A DNA stretch of 64,000 nt from Drosophila miranda (taxonomy: Eukaryota > Arthropoda > Insecta > Diptera > Drosophilidae): assembly GCF_003369915.1 (NCBI RefSeq), contig NW_022881614.1:33005474-33069473 (forward strand). Reading direction: 5' to 3'. The position numbers were made by a program, and so were the translations under genes. The notes under the pieces were generated by a model. It did no database searches. It worked only from the letters and a program-made list of their open reading frames with translations, and was not told where the DNA came from. Of this stretch, positions 46,240 through 59,029 are shown in pieces (the first letter of the stretch is position 1; every line of letters begins with the position of its first letter).

Positions 46240-48138
46240 ATGGAGATGAAACGCGGGCTCAACCACGAGGATGGCAGGAAGAAGATGGAGGATATTAGGG
46301 CCTTCCTGGAGGAGCAACAGGCGATCGTGGGAGAAGGGGGCTATCGCGCCGGTACTTCTCGTCAGCGACGGGCGTCTCTGCTCTCGCGTAGCGACGAGGA
46401 GGATTGGTGCGATGGCTCCCAGTTCCTGCAACTGCTGGCCTCGCCGTTGGTGTCACCGGCGCCATCGGGGCACGACTCGGTGTCGCCGACGGTGTCATCG
46501 GATGAGGAGGAGGAGGACGACGACGAGGTCATATGCACAGACGGCCCGCGCGCGCCAACCGCTCAGGAGAAGGCCAGATGGAGACGGCAGCAAAGGGCGG
46601 AGCCGGAGACGAGGAATGGAAGGCCGCTGACCCTGCGCGACAAAATCGAGGCGGTGAGGCGGATGTTTCAGGAGGCGACGCCGGAGGAGAAGCGCCGGAT
46701 GCACCAAGTGCTGGAGAGGGCGCGGGCGATCAGGCGGCGGAGGGACGAGCGGATGGAGGCGCGGCGGCGACAGGCGGAAAGAGCCGCCAGTACGGAGGAG
46801 CACGGCCAAGAGAGCGACGAGGCGCCGCCACCCCCACCATTCCGGGTGGTGCTGCCGCCGATGCAGCCCCGGACCGACGAGGCGGAGACCGAGGGAACGC
46901 CGCCCCAGGCCACGGGCAAGCAGGCTACGAACCCCGAGGCCGAGTGGCAGCGGCGGCTGCAGCAGGCCGAGGAGGAGGAAGGCGAGCTGTGGCAACCTAC
47001 GCCACCGGCCGAGGATGACGAGGGCCTCGAGAGGCGGCAGCCGTAGGCCGAGGAGGAGCAGCAACAGCAGCACCAGCAGCAGCAGCACCAGCAGCAGCAG
47101 CAACAGCAGCACCAGCAGCAGCAGCACCAGCAGCACCAGCAGCACCAGCAGCCGCATCACCAGCAGCAGGGGCAGGAGCAGTGGCAGCAGCAACCACAGT
47201 GGAGGGGACCGGAGGCGGCCGTAATGGGACCGTATGTATCGCAGGAGGTGCGGACCGCCGTGCGCCAGGGGATGGTGTGGCACCACCAGACCCTGCACAT
47301 CACGTGGGCCTCGGGGCCCGCCCCGAGCGAAGCCCAGCCAGAGGCCGGCGCCCGGGTGTGGGAGGAGAGTCCACGCGGCGGCAACAACAGGGACCCGCGG
47401 AGGAGGGACCCCGGACCCGCCCCCACGACCTCAGCGGCAGCAATGGCGACGGCGGAGGCAGCGACGCGGACTGCAGAAGCGGCGAAGGTGACAGCAGAGA
47501 CGCAGGCCGCGGAAATGGCGACGGCGGCCCAGACGGCGACGGCCGAAGCAGCGGCAGCCACGGTTACGGCGGAGGCGGCGATGCGTACGGCAGAGGCGGC
47601 GACGACGGCAGCAGGGACGCAGACCGCGGAAACGGCGACGGCGGTCCAGACAGCGACGGCCGAGGCAGCGGCAGAGGCGGCGACGGCGGCAGCAGGGACG
47701 CAGACCGCGGAAACGGCGACGGCGGCCCAGACGGCGACGGCCGAGGCAGCGGCAGAAGCAGAGACGCGGGCCGCGGAAACGGCGACGGCGGCGACATCAC
47801 CGACGGAGGTGGAACTCGAGGCGTGGGAGCGCGGACCGTGGGTGTGGCCCGCACCGGAGAGGTCGACGGCGGCCGAGCGCCCGGCTCTGAAGCGGCAGGC
47901 CTCCTGCCCGGAGCCCTGTGCAGGACCGAAGCGACCGGCCCTGCAACGGCAGAGCTCGGCACCGGCAGCCACGGTCCACTGGACGGCGATCCCGCGGGAG
48001 GAGTGGCCGGCGGCGGTGGTCCGCGCGCAGACCCAGATTCGCCTCGTGGGTAGGAGGGTGAAGAAGCTGGTGAGCGATACCCGGTACCGCATTGCGAAAA
48101 GAAAAAAAACAAGGGCGAAACACGCGGGAAGAAAATGA
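46240..48138 (+). CDS. Element D third ORF, low-complexity protein of unknown function, one amber
   Basis: One reading frame of 632 codons plus a stop, from ATG 46240 to TGA 48136-48138, interrupted only by TAG at 47044-47046 (context CAG CCG TAG GCC; one change from CAG). In order: an acidic/basic helical N-terminus with SDEEEEDDDE, an Arg-rich helix (LERARAIRRRRDERMEARRR), a Gln/His run (about residues 273-305, 47056-47155), an imperfect Ala/Thr/Glu repeat (ETATAAQTATAEAAA, 47445-47800) and a basic tail (ALKRQASCPEPCAG, KRKKTRAKHAGRK) resembling a nuclear-localisation signal. No signal peptide, membrane helix or cysteine pattern of an envelope protein is present. It sits between pol and the 3' LTR, where env-like genes occur in related elements. 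The high GC content opens other frames here too, so coding status needs a test. Confidence 0.55.
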
Positions 48139-48425
48139 ATAAAGAGAAGACGAAAAAGAGAAAAGTGGAATACTTACTGGGGAGAGATATCGAGTGGATC
48201 GCCTAAACACCCCGACACCTTATCGATAGGCGGGGATTCGGCCCCAGCCAGAAAATTGCAAGGGCTGGCAGCGCCGAGCAAAGGCGCCAGAGGGCGCCAG
48301 GGCGCCCGTGATCCCAGATGCAGTAAGGAGCGCGCGTAAAATGGGGCCGTTTGAATGGGGAAAGCACACTCCGTCGCAAGGTCGCGGAAAACGGGAGTAT
48401 TCCGCTGCGGGAAGAAAGAGGGGGG

Positions 48426-49312
48426 TGTGAGGAACCGCGGTTCCCACAGGCCGAATTCGACCAAAGCATAGCCGGATAAAGGCGGTGGGACGGTCGGATA
48501 AAGGCTGATGGCTGGATGAATAAGGCGAAGGTCAGCCCAGATACCCACGGATATCCGGATGCGGCGAAGAGGCCAAGGGCCCCGAGAGGAGAAGTGTCCC
48601 GCTCTCGGAGCGAGAGAAACGCGAGAGGCAGAGGAGACGGCGGGATCGGGCCGGCATCGATCCGACGCATGACCAAATATGGGCATGGGATCACGCCACC
48701 GGCCAGGCCCCGTTACGAAGGCCGTGGAAACCAGGAGACGGCGATGGAAAACTACCAACGCCGAGCCGGGGCCTGTCAAGGGGCTATAAAAGGAGGCTGC
48801 GGCAACGAAGCGGGTCTCTTTTGCCGTGGAGAAGTCACCGCGCGCGCACGTTGAAACCCCGCCGAAACGTAAGAGTAGTACCCGGTACGGTTCGAAGAAG
48901 TGCAGTGAAGTGAATAGCAACAGGAAGACAGGCCCCGCCTGCCCCCAGAGTGAGTCTAAGTTAAGAGGTTATCCACAGTTGCCGGCGGAAGCTAAGAGGG
49001 GAGTGCGAGACGTAGGTGCGGATTTGCGTGGCGAGCCAAAGCAATAGCGGAGGTCAAACTGCCCCAATCGTTAGCCTCAACGCTGCCACACCCGACGAGA
49101 GCCCACGCGTGGTGAAGATCCATAGATAAGCTGAATTGTAGCATCTAGCCCTAAGTCCTAATATAAGTACGAATAAAGAGAAATTCGATTAAAGAAAAGG
49201 AAGGTCTTATCATTTGTCGTTGGGGGCAACAATAAAAATACGTTGCGACGAATCGGCCGACCGCTGAGCGAGCCCAGCAAACTCAAGCGAACCAAGAAGC
49301 AGGTTCGTTACA
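48426..49312 (+). repeat. Element D 3' LTR (887 bp)
   Basis: Preceded directly by a GGGAAGAAAGAGGGGG purine tract and followed by the ACAT duplication. It is nearly identical to the 5' LTR, which implies a recent insertion or LTR conversion. Confidence 0.93.
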
Positions 49313-49316
49313 ACAT

Positions 49317-52300
49317 ACATATGGTTTTTGCGTGTTGCTTGTTGTTCAGAAGAATACGAAATTGTAGCATACTTTTGCGGGCAGGAAACAGTTTAAATCT
49401 TTGGCGCGCAGCATTGCCAAAATTGAATAGTGCACGTAAGTGAGAACGTAACAGAATTTTCTTTGAGCATAACGCAATGTGGATGTGGTTTGATTTTGGA
49501 ATGGCGGAATTTATCTGTCGTACAGAGAAATGCCAGCACTCGGAAAAGTGCGCGAGCGCCGATAGGAAAATTCATTGATTGTAATTGGCCGCTCTCTCCG
49601 GCTGTCGTTTGTTCGCCTACTATGCCTAGGCTAGAGGCTGAGAGGTCGGAAAACTCACCACTAGTAGCGACTATAACAGCGACTGGCACGGACGAGCGGC
49701 GCTCAGTTCTTTGAGGGTAGTTAGTTGGACAACGGCGTTGCCGAAAACGGGCCACCTCAGCTGCCGCACAACCAATTTTTGGGTTAGGAATATACACACC
49801 AGCACACACTCGAATTCCCTCACACGTATACATACACACACAATCAGTATATGTATATGTATCTGACTGAGAAATGTATAAGGCCAAGAAAAATTCAGCT
49901 TAATTGCATTCGAAACGAGAAAAGTGAAATAGAAGGCAGAAAAAGTGCCATCAACACTTACGATTGTCTTTAAAATAGATCAAATCCAAATTAGTATCTG
50001 TGTGTGTGTGTGTGCACTCGTATTTATACATCTTAATGTTAATGTAAATGTGAATGTGAACGTAAACGTGAGTGTGTTTTTGTATGCGTGTGTAGCAGCA
50101 ATTGCGCTAGAGGCTGCTCCCTGGATACAGAAAAGTGATTTCCTGTAAATTGTGGAAAAAGAAACTAAAACGGGAGAGAAAACCAAGTGCCGCACATGAG
50201 AAAAACTAAATGATATCCGAAAGAAATCCAATAAATACCGCTAGTTGAGGGATTCACTCCCCGAATACTCAGCCGATACACATACATATGTACATACATA
50301 TATGTAATAGTCTGCATGTACTATTCATCAATCAAAGAGCGGACAAGTGAAGTGCGGTGAAGTGTTGTTGCCCCACTAAACGGTGTATCGATTGAGGAAA
50401 AAAGGAAAATTATTATAAATTGCTTCAACCTACATATGTATAAGCCATGCGGGATATACCCCACAACGGAACGCTGCCCCAGCCACCCACCGATACACGA
50501 ACGAGAGCTCCCACACACGAATACACATACACAACACATACAAATACGCATACGCTTACAGGGAGACATTAAGTTGGAAAAGCTATAAGCTGTACGGTAA
50601 AGCAGGATAGGATGGTAAAGCAGAAGGTGGTGCCAGCATAATGTTGTAGACCCCTACCGCGCCGGAGTAGGGAGCGTGGAGCATGCCCCAAACTCCCATC
50701 GTTATAAAATCGTCGTTGGGCACGAGCCACTAAAAAAACTCAAAGCGCACAACAATGAAACAACAAGAACAAGTACAAAAAAAGCGGGCATATTTTAATT
50801 AGTTTATTAAGTTTGAGAGAAGAGAGTTCTTAACTGATGCGGCACGGTCTCGATTTAATTATCTCCCTCTACACGCACGCAGCCATGTACATAAAACAAA
50901 ACCAAACCGGTTAACATCAAACACAAAATGCAATTAGCCAACTACAGAGGGCCACTAACAAGCACCGCAGAAGTCAACAAACTAACTAAAAAGTGCAATC
51001 AACTAAATTAGTGCAAGCAGCAAGCAGCAAACAGCAGGCAGCCGAAGGAGACAGGTAGGAGAGGGCCAGACGGAAAAGGAAATGCCCATTGAGCCGACAA
51101 CGCCACCGCCTGACGACTGCAACAACAGCAATATAAGTAACAATACAACACTGCCCCCCCACACTCACACATGTAGCTTCTCTGTGAGTCAGTGCATTCG
51201 GTGTGTGTGTGTGTGCGTGCGCGCGTGTGAGTGAGCCAACAAATTGTTGCGGCTAATAGAACAGGAAGCGAAGGAGGAGGAGCAGCAGCAGCAGCAGCAG
51301 GAGGAGAAGCAATTTTCATACGCCGCCAGTTCGTCAGCGAAAATCATTCAAAATTCATCGTCTAAACAAAACGGGTGAGCACTCTCAACCACTCAACGAC
51401 ACGGACACTGGGCCACTCGCCCATCTATCCATAATCACCCCCACACGAAGACACACACTCCAGAAGATGGGAGAGCTGTAAGCGATATTGATATATGTAT
51501 ATTGATTTCTGATTTGTTTAGCCAGTGTATGCCTTGTGTAGCCAGTGAGTACTCTACTCTCACTAGTCGGTAAACAGTTCTCTGTCTTGTGTGTGTTGTA
51601 TGCATTAACATTAACATTAACATTATCCTTCTCTTTTCATTCAACTTCCTACTCGTGTCTTTTCCAATTTCCTATCTATATATATGTAATTGGTATACGA
51701 GTCCAGTGACCAACATTCCTATATTCCTCATTTAATTTACTTGCCAGTCCTGAAACTCTTAGCCCTAGTTAGATCTATAGTCTAGTTGTAGTTCGATTTT
51801 GCATAGTATTGTTTGTAAGTTTCCATCATACGCTCCGCCAGCCGACAGTCGCCTGCCGCCAGTCGAGGCTGTGTCAATCAGTTTGGCAAGCAATTTGAAA
51901 ACTTATAATGGGATGTGTGGATGTATGGATGGATGGCAGGCTCAATGAATAACGCACCGGGGGAGGTCGTTTCGATTTGGATTGCTCGCATGATTTGTCA
52001 GCCTCAGTCAGGGTCTTGCCCCTAAATCCAACTCCAAAATAGTGTACTCGTGCATTGTATTTCCTGTACTATTTGATGTGCGAGTATCAGTTGCCTGCTC
52101 TAATTTTAGATCGGTTTAATAATTTTTATTGATTTCAAATTTTAACCTTATTTGTTTGCCTGTGTATGTGTGGGTGTGGGTGTTGCAGCATAGGACAAGC
52201 AAAAGAAACGCCGCCAATCCATACATTGGGGCAGTGGTAACAGCAATATACGGCAAATATTTTACGATGACGCTATTGTTGTGAGAGAGTGCCGCCTGGT

Positions 52301-52860
52301 GGGGAGCATCGCTCTTGCGCATAGCTCACTGTGGTGGATTACCCTCCAGCACTCTCTCTCACCAGAGAACCAGAGAGAGAGAAAGAAAAAGACTATTGGG
52401 GGGGAAATTCAACATGTTTGTTTTGGGGTGGGCCCATGATTATCTGCCCGGAGTGTCGTCGCTCGCCCCATAGCAGATAACTTGTGTAGTGCGAGTAGAA
52501 TGATAAGCGAACCCCCTCTGGCCATGCCCCAAGCATGGACAACAATTCTACACGATTTCGTCATCCATCTATCCATCCCATCCCAATACAGCTCCTGTTC
52601 TTGCTTCTGTTTCAGTTCCTGTCCCTGCCAAATATGCAGCAACGAGTGCAATCCATCTCCCTCTCTGTGTCTCCCCGAGCTGTTTGCTTAGCAAAGTGCA
52701 GTGCTTGCTGTTCCTTAATGGCATACCGATGTAATCGAATCTGGGCCCAATATTTTATGGCCTGTCTGCCATATCCTGACCTCATCTGCAGCGCTTCCTT
52801 CACATTTTGTCGCCACTCGCACTCGCACACGCACACGCACACTAGCAAACACTGGAGTTG
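49317..52860 (+). other. Host segment resembling a long 5' non-coding exon and intron start
   Basis: Single-copy-looking sequence rich in (CA)n/(TG)n runs (49840, 49998, 51200), TGTAAATGTGAATGTG repeats (50042-50065) and a (CAG)7 run near 51282, typical of long 5' UTRs of Drosophila developmental genes. GCTCAGTTCT near 49701 resembles an initiator, and ACGG|GTGAGC at 51371-51380 a splice donor. A short ATG frame starts at 51082 (MPIEPTTPPPDDCNN) but ends after about 51 codons. No homologue was recognised. If this is a first exon, its downstream exons are not visible in this window. Confidence 0.3.
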
Positions 52861-52869
52861 GAGGTTGAG

Positions 52870-55800
52870 TGTGAAAAAACCCGGGTCGGTCGCGCGCCTC
52901 CGTTGCTCCTGTGTTTGCGACGCGCTCCGTGTGTCTGCGGAGCCGCCGGGGGTGGAATAGGCCCTGGGCTGACGAGGTACCGTTCTGGCTATCAGGGCAG
53001 GTCGAGCTCCTCCTCGTTGTGCCCGCCTCCGATCCAGGCTGGTGGTTCTTTTCTTCCGCGTCGGCGGTAGCAGCCACTGAGTGAAGTGACTGGCTATAAC
53101 TCAAAGAGAGAGTGATCAACGGTAAGCGAGCGTACATCCACCCATACTTACCCTATGGGCGCGATGCCTACTGAGCTTTACTTTGGACTCCTGGTCCGAG
53201 CAGACCGTGTCCAAACCCAAGAAGGTCGTCAATCAGGATTTTAAAGCAATCTGCCATGGCTAAATTAATTTGGGGTTTGTCACTCAAACTCCAACTCACT
53301 CATAACACTCACGAAGCTCCCGGGGTGAGTTTCTCTCCTCCTCTCACCGGCTCAAGATGGATGGCGACGGAGTTACCATGTCAGGCAACTGAGTTGCCTG
53401 CACCGCGCGAGTATGCGTAGGTTGGCCATTTTAACGCCCGACATAATGCACCAGTTGCCTCAGCTTCTTTAAGATGAGCTCCACGTTTTTCTGTATGTCT
53501 ATTTTCCTGATCAGAGCAACAGCTGCTGACCAGGGCTACAAGACGGCGATAGCCTACTCATCGCAGGCGTGTCCCACCGACAGAGGGCGCTGCTACGTAG
53601 CACGTAAAGGAAGACGAGCACCGGCAGATGGCGCTGCATCATACATCCTAGAAGTATACCATGACTTCTCGGTCCCCTCACCTCGGGTCTATAGGATTTG
53701 GCAATGTGGAACTGATGGGGATATTTAGAGGCTCACACAGCACATCGGCGCTTTCTGAGGCCATCGGGTACACAACGGGTCCCGGATCTGTCCTCCTGCC
53801 AACCCCAGCGCTACGGCGGCGTAACCTTTAACGGGGCGCTGGCTACCGAGAAGGGGCGGTATAACCCCAGCGACTATCGTCTGGATGAAATTCCCGGCCA
53901 TCGCGGGATGCCCAGGATAAGTCTTTATAGTGGACCCATCGGTGCCATAGGTCTACCTCGCCCCAAGCCTGACGCTCTCCGAGTTCGCAGGTACTCTAGA
54001 CAACCTAGCGGCTGATGCTAGAGGACGTCACCCAGTAGCCATTGGAGGGGACTTCAACGCGTGGGCTGAGGAGTGGGGAAGCGTGGCGACGAATGCGAGA
54101 GGTAGAGCTCTGCTGGAGATCATTGCGCCCCTGGACATCGCGCTCCTCAACGAGGGAAACCAGCATACCTTCTCCAGAGCAGGAATAGGATCTGTCATCG
54201 ACCTTACATTTGTCAGCAGCTCACTTTTTAATGCATCGGGCTGGAGCATCAGCAGCATCTACACAGGGAGCGACCACAGGGAAATTATATGGGACATAGG
54301 CCAACAGACGTCTAGCGTAGAGACAGCTGCGCCCAGATGGAGATGCTATCGCGCCAAAACGCTCAATACGGCCCTGTTCATGGAGCTTATATCCAACCTC
54401 ACGGCGAATGGAAATGCTGAATGCATGGCCAACCATGTCATGGAGCATCTGGAGGCAGCATGCACTGCCACCATGGCGCAGAGGAAGCACTACGGTCGCC
54501 ACCACCAACCTGTGTTCTGGTGGAACGAAGACATTGCCGCGCTACGCCGGGAATGCAACCAAGCTCGACGCCGCTACCAGCGCTCGCGCGGAAGCACTGC
54601 CTTTCCGCAATGGCAATCCACGTTTAGGGACTGCAGAAGGGCCCTCAAGGCGGCAATTAGGGATAGCAAGCGCCAGTGCTTCCTCAAGTTATGCGACTCT
54701 GAGGAGCAGGACCCATGGGGAAGGGCGTACAAGTTGGTGACGAACAAACTTTGCGCCAAGAGTCAGGCACCCCCATCGGACCCCGACACGTCAAGATCCA
54801 TCGTGGAGGAACTTTTTCCGTACAGGGCTGACCACATCGGGGATGTCCGCTGCCTCAAACTGCAACCGCCCAGTCAGGCACACATCGAGGAGGTGTCACT
54901 CGAGGAAGTCGAACGCGCAGCCAGGAGCATCAGCCCGAACAAGGCTCCTGGGCTGGACTCTATCCCGAACTCAAGCTGCTCAATCAGTGCCTTCGTGAAG
55001 GAGTGTTCCCTGTGAGGTGGAAAATACAGAAGCTAGTGCTTATTCCCAAGCCAGGCAAGCCGCCGGGGACAGCGTCGTCGTATAGGCCTATCTGCCTGAT
55101 CGACACCGCGGGTAAACTGCTTGAGAAGGTGGTTTGCGCGCAGCTGTAACGCTCCATCGCGGAGGCTGGTGACCTCTCACCGCACCAATACGGCTTTCGC
55201 AAGGCCCGATCCACGATAGACGCCGTTCGTAAGGTGGTGGACATTGCCTCCGGTGCAATTGCCGGCACTCGGTGGAAAGGCGGCGGGAAAGAGTATTGCC
55301 TAGTAGTCACTCTAGACATTAAGAACGCGTTCAACACGGCGAGGTGGAGCTGCATCCTAAGGGCGCTGGAGAGTTTCGACACACCCAGGTACCTGCAGCG
55401 GATGGTACAAAGCTACTTTGAGAGAAGGCTGCTTTTGTACGACACGCAGGCTAGCACGGAGGAATACGAGGTATCGGCAGGCGTCCCGCAGGGTTCAGTG
55501 CTTGGCCCCACTCTGTGGAACGCAATGTACGACGGCATCTTACGACTCAGCCTCCCCCACGGAGTACACATGGTGGGTTTTGCAGACGATGTGGCTGTCC
55601 TAGAGGTGGCAAAAGACCTGTCCGTCGTGGAAACGACCTGCAACCAGACGATAGCGCGCATTCAACAGTGGCTGGACCTGGTCGGGCTCGAACTCGTGCT
55701 GGTATCCAGCCGGAAGAAAGTCGAGACGGCCAACATCTCGGTGGCAGGTACCCTGGTTTCGTCTAAGCGCGCTATCAAATACCTTGGTGTCCTGGTGGAC

Positions 55801-56770
55801 ACACGTCTCTGCTTTCGGGAGCACTTGGCCTACATGGGCACGAAGGCGGCGACCACCAACGGTGCGCTCTTGAGGCTAATGCTGAACACCCGAGGACCAA
55901 AGCAATGGCGGCGACAACTGCTAACGAGTGTCACGAGATCGGGGATGCTATATGCGGCGCCAATCTGGGCAAAGGCCCTTCAGACAGCGAGCTACGCACG
56001 GGGTCTGGCAGCCACGCACCGCCTCTCTTCGATTCGGATCACCAGTGCCTTCCGAACGGTCTCGGACGAGGCAGCACACGTGATCGCGGGCATAGCACCC
56101 CTGGAATTCCTGGCGGAGGAACGGTCCACTTACTACCAGGAAACACATGGCAGAGGAATGGACGTGGATGCGAAAAGGCAGGTACGCATGGCGTGCAAAC
56201 AGGAGAGCCTCAGAAGGTGGCAACAGCGCTGGGACACGACCACTAAGGGGCGTTGGACCCACCAGCTTATCCCGTCCATCGACGCGTGGGTAAACAGGAA
56301 GCACGGGCAGGTCAACTTTTACCTGACTCAGCTCCTCAGTGGTCACGGCTGCTTCCGAAGCTACCTTCATCGCTTCGGGCACGCGGACTCCGCAGAATGC
56401 TCTTGGTGCGGGCACTACGTGGAGGAGGATGCCGAGCATGCGATATTTTCGTGTGGCAGGTTCGCAGCGCAGCGCCAGCGGCTAGAAGAAGCGCTGGGTG
56501 GAGCCGTAGTCAAGCAGAGCTTGGTGCCGTGCATGCTCCTGTCCCCGGAAAACTGGGAGGCGACGAGCTACTTCGCGGCGACCATTATGAAGGAACTGCG
56601 CGCTATTGAGCACCAGACAAGAGTCCAGTTAGTCTAAACGAAGCCTGCACATGTGTGAAGCATTGCTTCACGGCCGTACCACACATGTTGGGCTTGCATA
56701 GCCTAACCTTTAATATAGTTTGCTTTAAGTATAAAACAAGTTGTAAATACGGGCAAATAAATGGAATTAA
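52870..56770 (+). mobile_element. Element E: degenerate R1-like non-LTR retrotransposon
   Basis: The left boundary is uncertain (between about 52.87 and 53.1 kb); the right end is an A-rich tail with AATAAA at 56756-56761, directly abutting the INE-1 array. There are no LTRs. ORF1 is not recognisable apart from short fragments around 53.47-53.73 kb, so gag has been lost or scrambled. ORF2 (endonuclease and RT) is identifiable from about 53.9 kb to the stop at 56635-56637. Confidence 0.8.
53940..56637 (+). pseudogene. Element E ORF2: APE-type endonuclease, reverse transcriptase, CCHC
   Basis: Endonuclease motifs GGDFNAWAEEWGS (near 54045) and SDHREIIWDI (near 54270) belong to the APE class of R1/LOA-type elements. 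The frame 54083-55015 ends after SISPNKAPGLDSIPN. RT then continues in another frame (GTASSYRPICLIDTAGKLLE), meets a TAA near 55147, and proceeds from 55234 with VTLDIKNAFNTARW, GVPQGSVLGPTLWN and the catalytic FADDVAVLEV. The C-terminus has the CX2CX8HX4C finger (CSWCGHYVEEDAEHAIFSC). No RNase H domain follows, favouring the R1 over the LOA clade. A frameshift or deletion near 54970 and the nonsense codon inactivate it. Confidence 0.85.
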
Positions 56771-57903
56771 AACGAGGGGGAACGTTGTGAGTTGCTGCGT
56801 ACACCGCAGGGACCATTTATACCCGATACTTAGTCAGTATGCCTCTCCTCCGGCAGACGCAGCTTATATTAAACGACACGACAAAGAGTGCGTGCGAGAG
56901 AGACAGAAAATCAGTCTGAGCGTGACGTCGGGCGCTGCGTAGCCAGAGCAAATTGATTTGTTCCTTTTGGCTATAAAAATTATCTGATCTGATCCACATT
57001 CAGCAGTCTGATAGATATGGTCGTTATCTATGATTCTGCGTTTTTAGTTTTCTCGAATCTGCAATATTGTGGATGCAACAGATTTTCGTCCTTTGTGTGG
57101 GCGGAAGGGGGTGGGGTGAAATTTTGAGATACACGTTTTATAGTAAGATCTAACAGGAGTGCGGATACCAAATTTGGTTACTCTAGCCTAAATAGTCTCT
57201 GAGATTTGTGAATATCCCCAGATTTTCGTCCTTTGCGGGGGCGGAAGGGGTTGTGGCGAAATTTTGAAACAAACTCGTCTCGGTCCGATATGTTAGGAGT
57301 GTGGATACCAAATTTGTTTGCTCTAGCTTTTATAGTCTCTGAGATCTAGGCGCTAATGTTTTACTCTAAGCAAAGCCACCTATGCTAAGTGTGTGTTAGA
57401 GAGAGACAGGGCGAGAAAAAATGAAATTGTTTTCTTGATGCTGGCTATAATAATAATACGATCCAATTCAGATTCTGCAGTCTAAAAGATATGGTCATTC
57501 TCTACGATTTGGTTTTATCGTATTTTTAAAAATGTGGATGCCACAGATTTTCGTCTTTTGTGGGGGCGGAAGTGGGCGGGGCGAAGTTTTGAAATAGTTT
57601 TGTAGCAGTGACATATCACAAAAGTCTGGATCCAAAACATCGTTGCTCTCGCTCTTATAGTCTTTGAGCACTAGGCGCTGAAGGGGACGGACAGACGGAC
57701 AGACGGACGGACGGACAGACGGACAGACGGACAGACAGACATGGCTCAATCGACTCGGCTATTGATGCTGATCAAGAATATATATACTTTATGGGGTCGG
57801 AAACGATTCCTTTTGGACGTTACACACATCCACTTTTACCACAAATCTAATATACCCCAATACTCATTTTGAGTATCGGGTATAAAAAACAAAACTAAAG
57901 CAA
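56771..57903 (-). repeat. INE-1 array unit 1 (edge unit)
   Basis: The left edge is diverged: the tail hairpin reads GCTGCGTACACCGCAGGGAC instead of the GCTGCGGACACCGCAACTC of later units. It carries the TAGTCTTTGAGC variant (type A). Confidence 0.9.
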
Positions 57904-59029
57904 AACGAGGGGAACGTTGTGAGTTGCTGCGGACACCGCAACTCTACAGTTATACCCGATACTAAGCCAGTATGGCTCTCCTCCGGCAGACGCCGCTAAT
58001 ATTAAACGAAACGACAAAGAGTGCGTGCGAGAGAGACAGAAAATCAGCCTGAGCGTGACGTCTGGGCGCTGCGTAGCCAGTGCAAATTGATTTGTTCCTT
58101 TTGGCTATAAAAATTATCTGATCTGATCTACATTCAGCAATCTGATAGATATGGTCGTTATCTATGATTCTGCGTTTTTAGTTTTCTCGAATGTGCAATA
58201 TTGTGGATGCAACAGATTTTCGTCCTTTGTGTGGGCGAAAGGGGGTGGGGCGAAATTTTGAGATATACGTTTTATAGTGAGATCTAACAGGAGTGCGGAT
58301 ACCAAATTTGGTTACTCTAGTGTTAATAGTCTCTGAGATTTGTGAATATCCCCAGATTTTCGTCCTTTGCGGGGGCGGAAAAGGTTGTGGCGAAATTTTG
58401 AAACAAACTCGTCTCGGTCCGATATGTTAGGAGTGTGGATACCAAATTTGTTTGCTCTAGCTTTTATAGTCTCTGAGATCTAGGCGCTAATGTTTTACTC
58501 TAAGCAAAGCCACCTATGCTAAGTGTGTGTTAGAGAGAGACAGGGCGAGAAAAAATGAAATTGTTTTCTTGATGCTGGCTATAATAATAATACGATCCAA
58601 TTCAGATTCTGCAGTCTAAAAGATATGGTCATTCTCTACGATTTGGTTTTATCGTATTTTTAAAAATGTGGATGCCACAGATTTTCGTCCTTTGTGGGGG
58701 CGGAAGTGGGCGGGGCGAAGTTTTGAAATAGTTTTGTAGCAGTGACATATCACAAAAGTCTGGATCCAAAACATCGTTGCTCTCGCTCTTATAGTTTTTG
58801 AGCACTAGGCGCTGAAGGGGACGGACAGACGGACAGACGGACGGACGGACAGACGGACAGACAGACATGGCTCAATCGACTCGGCTATTGATGCTGATCA
58901 AGAATATATATACTTTATGGGGTCGGAAACGATTCCTTTTGGACGTTACACACATCCACTTTTACCACAAATCTAATATACCCCAATACTCATTTTGAGT
59001 ATCGGGTATAAAAAACAAAACTAAAGCAA
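57904..59029 (-). repeat. INE-1 array unit 2
   Basis: Carries the TAGTTTTTGAGC variant (type B) together with GATCTACATTCAGCAATC. It has one 8-bp microsatellite repeat fewer than unit 1. Confidence 0.9.

Larger units (their letters stand above)
39581..49312 (+). mobile_element. Element D: Osvaldo/Ulysses-like Ty3/gypsy element with a long third ORF
   Basis: Full-length 9.7 kb, target duplication ACAT (39577-39580, 49313-49316). 5' LTR 39581-40468, primer site 40471, gag-pol 40538-44973, non-coding 44974-46239, third ORF 46240-48138, polypurine tract 48409-48425 (GGGAAGAAAGAGGGGG core), 3' LTR 48426-49312. The RT and integrase residues show it to be a sister family of element C. Pol is broken although the LTRs are nearly identical. 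Confidence 0.94.

Noticed and set aside
46495..47298. A 267-codon minus-strand Leu-rich ORF opposite the element D third ORF
   Set aside because: The Leu runs are the complement of CAG/CAC repeats; it is a GC-driven shadow without start context or domains.
48174..48920. Minus-strand ORFs of 248 and 163 codons, repeated at 39491-40300
   Set aside because: They are in element D LTRs, antisense to the element, with no domain; their repetition follows LTR duplication.
57495..57749. Short minus-strand ORFs rich in SVRPSVCPSVRP, repeated at 58629, 59755, 60881, 62017 and 63143, and on plus at 9093
   Set aside because: They are translations of the (GGACAGAC)n microsatellite and flanks of the non-coding INE-1; identity between copies reflects array duplication.
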